A stretch of DNA of 64,000 nt from Chlorokybus atmophyticus (lineage: Eukaryota; Streptophyta; Chlorokybophyceae; Chlorokybales; Chlorokybaceae). The position numbers were made by a program, and so were the translations under genes. Within the stretch, counting starts at the first letter, position 1; every line of letters starts with the position of its first letter. The notes below the pieces were generated by a model that saw only the letters and a list, made by a program, of their open reading frames with translations, searched no databases and had not been told where the DNA came from. The stretch spans positions 28,882-92,881 of the forward strand of contig RHPI01001715.1 in NCBI GenBank assembly GCA_009103225.1. Direction: 5' to 3'. Shown piece after piece: positions 50,801 through 61,536 of this stretch.

Positions 50801-50912
50801 TCCCAGCAGCAGCATCAAGTACCTGCGCAACATCAAGTGGTTCCCTGGTTTGAAGCCGCAAGCTGCATTGGCACAGGCTGCTGCTGCTGCGAACTCACAG
50901 GAACCTGTGTAG
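44884..50912 (+). CDS. Membrane-anchored class 3 lipase, diacylglycerol-lipase-like
   Basis: A many-exon gene. Exon 1 (44884-45382) encodes a soluble acidic N-terminus. Later exons encode several membrane helices, for example LGLLLLFSLAAGWVLAIIAV (about 45.88 kb), VAWAWILFTVNLLMLVSYSF, ILVCGSYYIVRVVLSITLEF, AAMSVLFIALFDICIILGVL and YALLGLYVISVTWLF. The catalytic part starts at 47.7 kb (FALETSVLAYNASLLAYRD) and shows ILVSFRGTSS, then LLVTGHSLG ending at 49864. A GT-AG intron follows, and GALAMICAHDVREYL resumes at 49982, so the nucleophile elbow GHSLGG is rebuilt by splicing. YTFGAPRVGN, QDV|VTKVP (intron 50155-50239) and ENHLLRHYRQ supply Asp and His. The last exon ends NIKWFPGLKPQAAL and TAG. 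It probably cleaves diacylglycerol or similar lipids at a membrane. Some exon ends near 48.1-49.8 kb are uncertain. Confidence 0.85.
50446..50495. repeat. (AAC)n microsatellite in a lipase intron
   Basis: AACAACAACAACAACAACAA followed by AAT/ACC variants inside the intron after RHYRQ. Poly-Asn or poly-Thr frames across it are not genes. Confidence 0.9.
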
Positions 50913-53361
50913 AAGAAGGTGCTGTCACGCTCCCTGCACCCCTCAATTGTAGCCACAATTTTTACGCCAATGCTTAGCTTAGGAAGCTGAGGCTGCATGG
51001 GTGCTGCTGTGTCGTTGAAAGGCAAGGTTGCCTTGGGTTGTTTGCTGGTTATTAGAGTCTCTCGTTGTAGGTATAGTTGTATCAGAATCATGGCTCTGCG
51101 CCGTGACACTGCTAGAGTACAATACACCCTAGATTGAGTGTGGTTATCAAGTCGAATAAGGCGCGGCGGTCTTCAACCGCGAGTTGTAAATTGAGGGAGT
51201 TGTTGCACATTGTCGCTGCCATGCAGAGGGTATGAGTCATATTGCACACAGCACTGCAAAAGGAGTGCGACGCGCTGTGCGCATGCATGCTGCGCGCCAA
51301 TGGGCGCAAACCCTAAGGATGCAGCCACAGCAGGGTGTATGACGCAGTAGTGGGTGGAGGTGGTGATGTGGACAGAGGAGGAGGGGGAGTCCGTTGGGTC
51401 TGCTGCTGCTGCCTCGGCAAAGACTGGGCCGCTGACCAATGGTCGTTGTGCAGGTGAATGCATATGCATGTGCATGCTTACATGGCTAACAGGGTGGTAG
51501 GGGTAGTGTAGCGTGTTGTCGTAGGTAGTGAACCCGGTGGTCAACCTTACAATGGTGTTGTTGGTATGCGCTCTGTCACTCTGCGTGCTGCTGACTGTGC
51601 ATGCCACTAGGCATGTGCATTTCCGTTTCGCATTGTTTGTACATGCAGTTTGTGCACAACGTGGGGTTTGAAAGCAGTAGTTACAATAGTTACGTGGCTA
51701 GTGTAGGTAGACCCCGGTGGTAAATAATTATTGCACGATGATGAGGATGGTGAACAATGCATGTGTCATGCATGTGTCATGCATGTTGCATGTATCATGA
51801 TCACTTGCAGATTTTGTACACACCAGCGAACATTAATAGTAACACGCAAGCTAGCAAGCTGGGCAACACAAACGGCATTACATTGCACCCCGGGCCATCA
51901 CACTACTCTATGCTAAGTAAACTATGTGCAATGCAATACCGTTGATGAAGCAGGCAGCAGCAGCAGCAGCAGCAAGCAATCAACCACCCAACCTGTGTAC
52001 ACATAGGCAGCCATGGTTAGCCTCAGAGTCGGCAAGTACAAGGACATCACGCAGCAGTCAGGCGTGATGTGGTATGCTGTGCTATGCTCTATGCCGCCCG
52101 CCCCCTTGCCCGCCACGCTCAGATCCGCATCATGTTCTGGCGGCGGTGGTTAGGGTTAGGGTTTGATGTTGTGCGCTAAGCAAATTGCCTTGCCAGTCGC
52201 AATAGTAGTGATGCATGCTGTGCAACTCAGTGTATGTAACGCGGTGTAAATGTGTGTAAAAGATGCCATGTTGCCAACATGTGTGCACATGAAAGGCAGA
52301 CATGCTGCATGCACAATAGATTACATGTGACGTGGGTCCCCACATAGCTATGTGCCAGCATTAGTTTACCTTAGCGGCTGGAAATTATCAGCCATTGAAT
52401 TGAAAAGCGGCATGGCTTTATGTGTACAAAAGATGCAAAGGGAAACTCGCACATGCTAATTTACATGAACTTACAACGCCACAACAACCGCTCAACTTGA
52501 CCATCAAGCAAAGGCATGCGCTGGCATGCTATCTACTTTTTATGCCTGCCACTACTGCCCCCCTGTTAGACATGCATATGCGCCTCAGGTCGGTTGCTAA
52601 GCTGGTTGCGTCATATGTTGCCCCGCTGCCGCTGCTGCCTGCCTCAACCACCCACCCACCCACTCATGGCATTGCACATAACAGCACTTGGCATACCAAT
52701 GCCCCGGGTATAATATAACTGTGACATCCTGTTGGTTTGCTTGCTTGCCTGTAGCTAGCTTGTAAAGCTTGTGTGAGCGTGTATGTGCATGTATAAAATA
52801 CGACTTATACCGTATACATGCATGGCAATTGCAGTCACGTGCGCATGCGCTATGCTAGTTGGTCGTATTTTTGAGTTTATCTTAAGCGCATCTCATAGTC
52901 GTCCAATGCCTCTTTGCAAGCTCATGATGCCTTGAGGCATTACAACATGCATCCTCACGGCATGATGCGCTGTACTACAGCTTGAAGTTAAAGCCTGTAA
53001 CGCATCCGTGATGCTCTCATTTTGGCATGCGCAACGCATGTTATTATTGTGTTACCCTCGCGGTGCGCCCAAACTTAACGCCTTTTAAGCGCGAATGACA
53101 ATAACAATTGCTATGAAATCAAATCTCTTTATATTGAAGACCTACAAGCACTCCTTTTAGAGCTTACTTTCTCAACTTTTGTTACGCTCCACAATGAAGT
53201 GCACCATGGTGTAAAATGTTGTAAATCTCATGTAATGAACTTGTGAGATAACTGATACACATAATGCATCCGAGTTGCTTACGATGCATGTGAGATATGA
53301 TTATTATGCATTGCCTTCTATTAATGTCTTATGCATCATCGTTTACACCGTGTGTATTGCG

Positions 53362-53394
<33 letters not shown>

Positions 53395-54622
53395 TACGCT
53401 ATAAAATGTATGGTAGATTTTATATCCACTGAAACACAGCTCCATTGTTGTGCACAATGCGGAAAAAGGAAAAGGGGGGGTGGGGGGGGGTGGGTGAGGC
53501 GGGGCTATGGTATTGACGTTACATACCCGTACTCGGAGGCGCGACACCACTATTTAGCAGCGGTGACCGCCATATACCGTTCCGTCAAGACATTGAGAGA
53601 GTCATCGCATAGTTCAAAATAACAATAATAATAGTTTTACATTCGCATGTATTGGTGGTGGGCAATCAATAATTGAACGTGATGGACTTGCAACGAACAC
53701 ATTGCAATATTAAGTAATGAACATATACAAATTCCTTTGCATCTGCATTTCTATAGGCGTTGTCGAATGTACGATATAAATTCGTCATGTTGTCATCATT
53801 TATATTGTTATACATTGTTAAGCTATGTTGATCATTGTGGTCATTATATCTTCTTGCATCAAAATTCATCATATACTCGTCATATATGGGTTGGCAAGTT
53901 GGGACCATCAGCGGTATGCTGATGTACTCAAAAGTGAAAGTCATAACCCTTTTGCATTACGTAAACTATAAGCGTGGTCAAGTCTGGTACTGTCGCCTTT
54001 GAGGGGGGACACAAAAAGGACGAGGGTGATAATGCAAATAAAGTTCCCCCCACAAAGTTGTCATGGGGGACCGCACTCAGTGCACATGGGAACTGTGACG
54101 GGGTACATTGTGGTAATAATCAGATGTCCTGCAAGCTCTCACTGAGAGCCTCACAGTACATACAGGTCATAATAAGCCAAGCTGGTACTTAAAGTACGCA
54201 ATGTATACGGTCATGTGTCTGAGATGTACTTTCTTCCAGAACGCACAGATTGCATTACAGAGTGTACTGTACAAAGCACTAGATGTACCATAATGAGCCA
54301 GTACGGTACAGTACTTGGATGGTACAGATGCACATCGATCGTGCATTTGGCGCTCATGATTGCGATGGACCCCTCGACTGCCACGCCCTGGCTGCTGTCC
54401 TTACACGCATGTGGGGCCATCTTAAACCCTAAACCCATGCCGGCGCCGGCGGAGGCGGGGCAGCTGGGGCTTGCCCCGCACGCTGTCTGTTATAGGCCTA
54501 TTGCCCAGAGGGTGGAGTGAGTAGTATTTGCAGTGGTGTTTGGCATATTCCCCGCCCCAACCACCCAGACGGACTGTCAGCCACGCCGCCGCCACAGGCC
54601 CTCAGAGCAGCCGCCCCCAACC
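50913..54622. other. Intergenic region with simple repeats and telomere-like runs
   Basis: No gene recognised over about 3.7 kb. It has (CAG)n at 51953-51973, GGTTAGGGTTAGGGTTTGAT at about 52149-52168 (plant-type telomere-like) and ACCCTAAACCC at about 54425. It also has (TTTA)n at 53364-53395, a G-rich run at 53475-53510, and repeated TGCATGTGTCATG words near 51765. The CAMTA promoter should lie at its right end; the 150 bp before the start codon are GC-rich. Confidence 0.55.
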
Positions 54623-57600
54623 ATGCAGTCCTTCCTCCTTAACCCCACCAACAGCAGCAACGACATTGCCAGCAAGGAATCGCTGCCCAGACAACACCAG
54701 GCTGTCTACGCCAGGGGCGACGTGCCAGGTTAGTTGCCCTTTCACACACTCTCGTCATCCCAGCGCTTTGATATGGAGTAACAGCTGCACCCAGTGCAGA
54801 TGTGAAGCCCAAATTACTACATTTGCATAACACACTAACGCACATTGCTATGGGTACCGTGCAAACCGCAAGAAAGATTAAACCGGCCTGCTGCCTGCAG
54901 ACCGGTTTCTTCTCTTTTCTTGGGTGTGCTGGCGCATTGCATGTTGGCGATGTATTTGTTAGGGTCCATCAACCGCGTCTCGCGTCTGACTTCTATATTT
55001 CTTGTTTTTCTGTTGTTCAATTACCATGTTCAGCCCAACACATCCACAACTTGCTTCTGCAAGCTCGCAAACGTTGGCTGAAGGCCCACGAAGTTTTGGA
55101 CCTTCTTACGCACTACCGCCGCTTCGACCTCAAGCTCAGCGAGGAAGCACCTGTGCGCCCGCCAGGTGGTTGTCATCACCATCACCATCACCATTGTTAT
55201 CACCATCATTCAGAATGGCGTGGTCATCATTGCTGCACAGCAACTACAAGGCTCTGGGAAATCTGGTGCCATATGCACATCAACAACAGACTCTACAACA
55301 CTATTGGCATGTTGAGGTCGCAATTGACAGCAGTTTGGCCTGTTGTGTTGCAGGTGGATCATTGTACCTGTTTGATCGCAAGAATGTCCGGTACTTCCGC
55401 AAAGATGGCTACAACTGGAAGAAGAAAAAGGATGGCAAAACTGTCAAGGAGACCCATGAGAAGCTCAAGGTGAATGTTGTATATGCGCAGTGTTCCGCAA
55501 TAACGCAATGAGATTCTTGTGCCCAACTTAAGTTGCTGACAATCAACTCGACAACCCCACTGTAACGTTACAATTTCTAGGTTGACAATGTGGATGCTTT
55601 GAACTGCTACTACGCCCATTCTGAAGAAGATGACCGGTTTCAGCGACGCTCTTACTGGCTGCTGGAAGGGTGAGCGTCAGGGTCAAGGTCTTGCCAGTGC
55701 AGCGTTGTGCATTCAGTGGTCTGTCATCAAGTTTCTGCTCGCTCGCACAACTGACATCTGTCCGTCTACATGCAGTGACGACAACACCGTGCTGGTTCAC
55801 TACCTGGAAGTTGAGGTGCGATGTTTTGGCAACGCATGCTTTGCATGCTACAGTTGTCTGTGTGTGGCTGCTGACCCCATTATGTGGCACCAGGGCGACC
55901 CACCCAACCTGGCACGTGCTCAACGAGCGGCACCCGCTACGGACATCGCCACCAACAACATGTTTAAAGGCGGGCGGTCAGAGGCGGTGCCGCTGCTGCC
56001 TGCATCGCACAAGAACATGGCAGGCGAGCCCTCTCGCGGAGCAGGAGGTCAGCAGCAGCAGCAGCAGCGCGCTCCAGCAGAACGGTCCAGATCACTGCCC
56101 CAGCCGCCAGCTGAGGGCATGCCGCCCCACCAGCTTGTGGACGGAGCTGGCCACCGCAGGAACTACAGTGCTGATGCAGTTGGACAACCATCAGGTGTGG
56201 CGCAGCCAGGCTCGTCGTTGCTCTCGCAGCACACTGCGGCCGCTCAGACCCAACGCACAAGTCCGCAGCAGCACAAGTCTGCATCACAGCATATGGATTC
56301 AAACCTTGCCTGGGACCCGCTAGCACAGGTCAGCATGGATGAAGCGGGTTTTGTGTGTCCTTGCGCTTTGTGTGCATTCTGCATTCTCATCACTTTTGGC
56401 ATGTTTGTTATGGCAGGTGCATGCTGGCAAGTTGGGGGGCGCTCGTAATGATGGATGGCAACAGCGTCCCTCTCGCCTTCATCCAACTGTATCAAATGCG
56501 CAAATGGGGCGAGTGGCCCCATCACCTCCTCAAGTTGTTGCCAAGTTGTCGATTGCACAGCAGCCTCAGCAGCAGCAGGTTGCACAGCAGGCACAGCAAT
56601 CATTCCAGTATCGGCAGCAGGCAAAGTCGCCACTGCAGCAGCATGACCAGCAGTATGATCAGGGGCAGTGGGTACAGCAGACTCAACAGCAGCAGCAGCG
56701 ACAGCAACCACAGCCAGAACTGCATCGCCAGCAAGCACAGTTGCTAGAGCAGCAGCAGCAGCAGCAGCAGTTATATCCACTGCAGATGCAGCAGCAGGCA
56801 TGGCAGCAGTCGCTACAACAAGGAGCTCACACTGAACCGCAACCAAGGCAGGTGTTCAAAAGTGAGGAGTGGTCTCATATGATGAAGCAGCCACCCGCGC
56901 AGCAGCAGCCGCAGCACCTGCACCCGCACCCGAATTCGCAGCTCATGCATCATCACCATCAGCAGCAGCAGTCCTCGCAATGGCCACGCATGGAACCTGC
57001 TGTTGTTGCACCGTATGCCCAGCAGCAGGGCGTGCTGCCACAGACTGTGCGTGGTTCGAGCTCTGCAATGCAGCAGTGGCAGTCACTGCAGGTGCAGCAG
57101 CAGCCTTCACTGCCAAGTCACTTGGGGACTAGAGTCGTCGCACTGTCCGGCCCCCAACTGCACCGCCACCCATCACCACAACCTTCAAACCAGACGTTTG
57201 GCATGGAACCCGTTGACTACACGGCTGCCATTCAGGATCCGGCACGCCTGCTGGCGGGTTCCACTGAAGGCAATCCCTGGCAGCGCAGTATGCTAGAAAC
57301 CTGGAACGCTCTGAGTGGCCGGCAAGGCAGTGGTGTGCTGTTACCGGCTGAGCATGACATCATCCAGGGAGAGTCTGAAATTTCTGACCTCCTAAACGAT
57401 GGTGAGCATGTTGATCTGACTGTGTTCAACCCTCGGCATCTTGCTGTTAATCAGCCTGTGTATTCAAGTTGTGCATGGCCAAATGACAATTTGCGGTCTC
57501 TGCCAGCTCCGGATTTTCCACTCGAGAATGTGGATGAATGGCTGCCGGCTTTGTTCCTCAACTCGACGCAGGATGGCATCGCAGCTGAGAGTCCCCTGAC

Positions 57601-60600
57601 TGCAGTCAGCTTGGACCCTGCTGTGCTGGCTTCTCCAGGGATCACTCCCAACAGCAGTGCCAGCAGCGGCCCAAGCTCTTGGTTCGATGTCCCTCCTACA
57701 GAAGCCAGTGGAGACACTTTGCTAGACATCTTCAACACCCAGTCCTCGGGCCTGGTAAGGAAGTTCGGTACACACTGCCATGTATTTACATGGTTGGGCT
57801 GGCCCACAGGCTCCATGGCCTACCTGTGAACATATCCTTTTAACATATCTGCTTTGTTCCCCAGGACGCACAGCTCATGGCTATTCAGACCCAACAGGAG
57901 GCGCTGCTGACAAAGGTAAGCGTGACCGACGTGCCGTCTGCTAGGGGTTCAAAGCAGCTTGTCGAGCAATGGCACTTGACGCAGCGTGTTGGTTTGTTTG
58001 CAGATAGACTTAGATCTGTTGCTGAAGAATGTGCCACCACCGGAAGTTCGCGAGCTAGCAGAAGCGGAGCTGCAATCCCTGACGTATGTTGAATGCGCTG
58101 TACAGGACACGTGCAAAGACTTGTTTGCTGCTTTCTCGTTGTATCTGACGTGCGGGTTCTTGCAGGGCTCGCGTGGAAGCACTCCAACCGGCAATCAGCG
58201 ATCTGCAGGCCGCAGCGGGTACGGATGCAGGTGCGGCATTGGTACATTTGTGTTACTGGCAGTGCGCAGCGCCAGCTTGCGCCCTGACAGATCTGTTTGC
58301 TCCTGTGTACAGACATGGAGCCGTCCAGCTTATCGGCGGCAGTTGACAGCACGCGCACACTGACTGTTGATGTTGTGGCCCTCACTCTTCGCAACATGGA
58401 GGTCGCAGCCGCGCCAGCAGGTGCAGCGATGAACGATGCACAGCCGCTGCTTGCTGCAGTTGCGGTGGTGGATCCATCATCTGCTAAAACTCGAGGGGAT
58501 GTGCGGCGGACCGTAAGCAATTTGGCGCCGCGGGGCCTTGGCATGGATGCCCTCAGGGAGATGGGTGAGGATGTTACGCTTGCCACCAAGGTGTTGGCAA
58601 CTCCAAGTGGTGGCGATGGGTTGCACACCTCCTCGATGCGCGAAAGCGGTATCGACCTCCTGCATGGAGGATCAGGGAGTCCATTGAACCCTGCAAGCCC
58701 TGCCGACGAGGTGACCAGTCCCGCTCGCTCTGCTGAGTTGCTGGATGCGTCGCGCTGGCAGTTCCAGATTGCGGACTTCAACCCGGAGTGGGACGCAACA
58801 ACTGGTGGTGCCAAGGTACATCAGCGCTGCTTCCTTCATGCTTTGTGCAGCTGGCGGGCGTTGTGCTTGCATGTTGCCAGCCTTTGGCTTAGCTGGTGTG
58901 TGTTTTTGGCGTGCAGGTGCTGATTGTTGGGCAATTTGTTGCACCGCAAGATGTGATGAGTGACGCCACGAGCCGTCCTGCACCGAAGGCAGTTGTGCCG
59001 CCTGCAGGCCCATTCTGGTGCATCTTTGGGGAGAAAAAGGTCTCTGCCGAACTGATTGCAGCAGGAGTGATCCGCTGCAGAGCTCCGGAGCATCAGCCCG
59101 GCCGTGCACGGCTGCTACTTCTCGGGCCGGACGGTTTGCCGTGCAGCGAGGAGCAGACATTTGAGTTTCGTGGGCCGCCTGTGGCGAGCAGCCCATCCGC
59201 TGCTGCACCCATCCTGCCGCCGCATCAGAGGCGCACCCACGAGCAGCGGCGGACCCCACCGCTGAACAAGGAGGACAGGGAGGCCACCATGGATCGCGCA
59301 TTCCAGCTGGTGCTCATCAAGACGCTTTTGGAGAATGGAGGTGCCGCCCTCGTGAAGCTGGACAAGCACGAGGCGAGCGACATGGACTTGAGCGACGCAG
59401 GCGGCGAGGCTTTTGCAGACAAGCCTTCACGAGAGGTGATCCATGCAGCGCAGAGCAAGCTGATCTCGATGGAGCGTGCGAAGCTGGAGCGCCTGCTGCC
59501 CGCCCTCCTCCACCGCTGGCTACGGAAGTATGTGCTGCCCGCGCTTCCTCGCAAGGTTGCGCGAGGCGGTCAGAAGAGCCGCCTGTCTTTGCCCCTCAAC
59601 CGCAAGGATGCTGCCGGGTTTGCTGCGCTGCACGCTGTTGCAGCACTGGATTATGACTGGGCTGTTGCGACTCTTGTTGTGGCTGGCGCGGACGTTTCCG
59701 TTCGCGACAGGCGAGGCAGAACGCCTCTGCATTGGGCTGCAGCGCGGGGCAGGTATGTGCAAGTGCTCGCGCCACTGCATGCAACAGCGCTCATTGGTTC
59801 CAAGAAGCATTGCCCCAATTGCCTGCTGTTTTGTCTCAGGTTATGAGTGCTGGGCTTGAACCAAATGTGTATGGTGCAGGGAGAAGACTGTCGCAGCTTT
59901 GTTGGCGGCCGGTGCCATCCCCGGATCTTTAACCAGACATGGGTCTAGAGGATGCAGGTATGGTGCTTGCACATGCAGAGAATACGGGAAGTAGGTTGGC
60001 TAAATTGTCCAGCCCTCACACTTGCAACGCGCAATGCAGCCCTGCGGACCTGGCGGCAGCTGCTGGACATCACGGGATTGCAGCCTTCCTCGCTGAAGCA
60101 GCCCTCAACCGCTCGCTGGCTGCCATGAGCCTGGTGGACCGAAAGAAAATGAGCATGATGCCCTCAGCTCTCGCACATAGGCGAAGCGGCAGCGACCCAC
60201 AGATGCTGGCGGGCGCGCGCGTGAGCGAGCCCGCAAACCCATCCGCTGTGGCGGCCGGCAGCGGCATGGATGTCGTGGGTCTGAGCGAGCAACGCGTGCA
60301 TGAGGAGGAAGCAGCTGACACGCTGCCCCCACTCCCAACAAACCTAAACGCGCACCAGTTGAGCGACTTACTAACCCGCAAGCGTGCAAGACGCATCTGG
60401 GCAGGTGCGATGAGCAGCGAGGGGGAGCAGGACTCAGAGGTGGAGGCCGCCAGCGCGCTGGCCAAAGCCATGACGGCCGCCAGCACCATCCAGTCGGCGT
60501 ACCGTAACCACAAGCTGCAGCAGGAGGCATCGGAGCAGCAGCATGCAGCTGCCACCAAAATTCAGGCCGCGTTCCGAACGTACCAGGAACGCAAGCTGTA

Positions 60601-61536
60601 CCTTGGCCTCCGTGATCGCATTGTCCATCTGCAGGTTAGGCTGCGGTCATGTCTGCTGTGCATGGGAGTTGTGGATGTGACATGTAATTATTGTCAATTT
60701 ACCGCCACCCTGGTCTGATATTCATGGGGTATCCAGGCCAATGTGCGGGCGTATCTGGAACGCACGCGTCTCCACAAGAGGTCCACAAACGCACTTGGTG
60801 CCCCCTCTCGCCGCGGACGAGATGAAGCGGGTCACCCACGGCACCGACGGAGGAGGTCATCCGGTCATTTGAACTTGGAACTCGATGGGAGGGAAGGCGA
60901 ACGGGAAGATGACGAGTTGCAAGCCTGGGAGCGAAAGGACAGGCAGCGTCGGCAAGAGAAAAAGAGCTGGAGTGGCGACAGCGACGAGGGGTCTCCTGTC
61001 AGGTGATTTGCTGCTGCAGGGGGCGCACAGTGACATTGAGTCTATCTCTTCACCGCTTGTGACTGTAGCAATAGTAGGTATCAAAGTTGCATGTGTGTAA
61101 CCAGTCGTGTCATTGCATGCAGGCGCACGCCGCCACGCCGCAGCCCTGCTCGGCAGCCTGCGGTGGACACCCCTGTGCAGAGTGCCATGGAAGAAGGTAG
61201 TGATGAAGACGAAGATGTGGACAATGACAGATATGGGGAAGTTGGCGACTTTAGTGAGGACACGGACAATCCATCTCGGCAAGATCGCAGTGAGGCAATG
61301 CTGGAAGAAGCCGTGCGCAAGATACAGGCGATTGTGCGGTGCAAGCAGACGAGAGCGCAGTATCTCCGCCTGAGATCCGCTGCCCTCACACTGCAGGTTC
61401 GCGCCCCTTTTTCCTGTCAACATCATTGCAACACTTGATGGTTAGTGTCCTAACGCTGACACCTCTGATTTGGTCTTGGCAGTCCGAGTTTCGCGGAAAG
61501 GCAGCCAAAAAGAAGCAGAAACGAACTGGCTTGTAA
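54623..61536 (+). CDS. CAMTA: Calmodulin-binding transcription activator (CAMTA), 17 exons
   Basis: Exons: 54623-54728, 55034-55165, 55354-55469, 55581-55669, 55776-55815, 55894-56328, 56417-57754, 57865-57915, 58004-58083, 58166-58230, 58313-58815, 58917-59752, 59880-59957, 60040-60634, 60737-61002, 61123-61396, 61483-61536. All introns are GT-AG and the frame stays open for 1685 codons. Exons 2-5 encode the CG-1 DNA-binding domain (RKRWLKAHEVLDLLTHY, FDRKNVRYFRKDGYNW, CYYAHSEEDDRFQRRSYW). Exon 7 is Gln-rich. Exon 12 starts with a TIG/IPT domain (VLIVGQFVAPQDV, FGEKKVSAELI, RCRAPEHQPGRARL) and ends in ankyrin repeats (DAAGFAALHAVAALDYDWAV, GRTPLHWAAARGR) that continue into exon 14. IQ motifs follow (AASTIQSAYRNHK, AATKIQAAFRTYQERK, VRKIQAIVRCKQTRAQYLR). 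The protein should bind CGCG-type promoter sites in the nucleus under calcium/calmodulin control. Confidence 0.95.
56540..57115. repeat. CAG/CAA-rich Gln-coding tract in CAMTA exon 7
   Basis: Many CAG and CAA runs encode poly-Gln of four to eight residues, mixed with His and Pro (HPHPNSQLMHHHHQQQQ). Such tracts often act as activation or phase-separating regions and are prone to length change. They produce Ala, Ser and Gln frames in other phases that are not genes. Confidence 0.9.

Noticed and set aside
52149-52168. Telomere-like GGTTAGGGTTAGGGTTT as a chromosome end
   Set aside because: Only two to three units, with ordinary sequence and the complete CAMTA gene beyond it; at most an internal telomere-like motif.
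56244-56846. 200-codon Ala-rich frame on the minus strand
   Set aside because: Shadow of the CAG repeats in CAMTA exon 7.
58672-59301. Long minus-strand frames opposite CAMTA
   Set aside because: They overlap exons with clear TIG and linker coding and show no motif.
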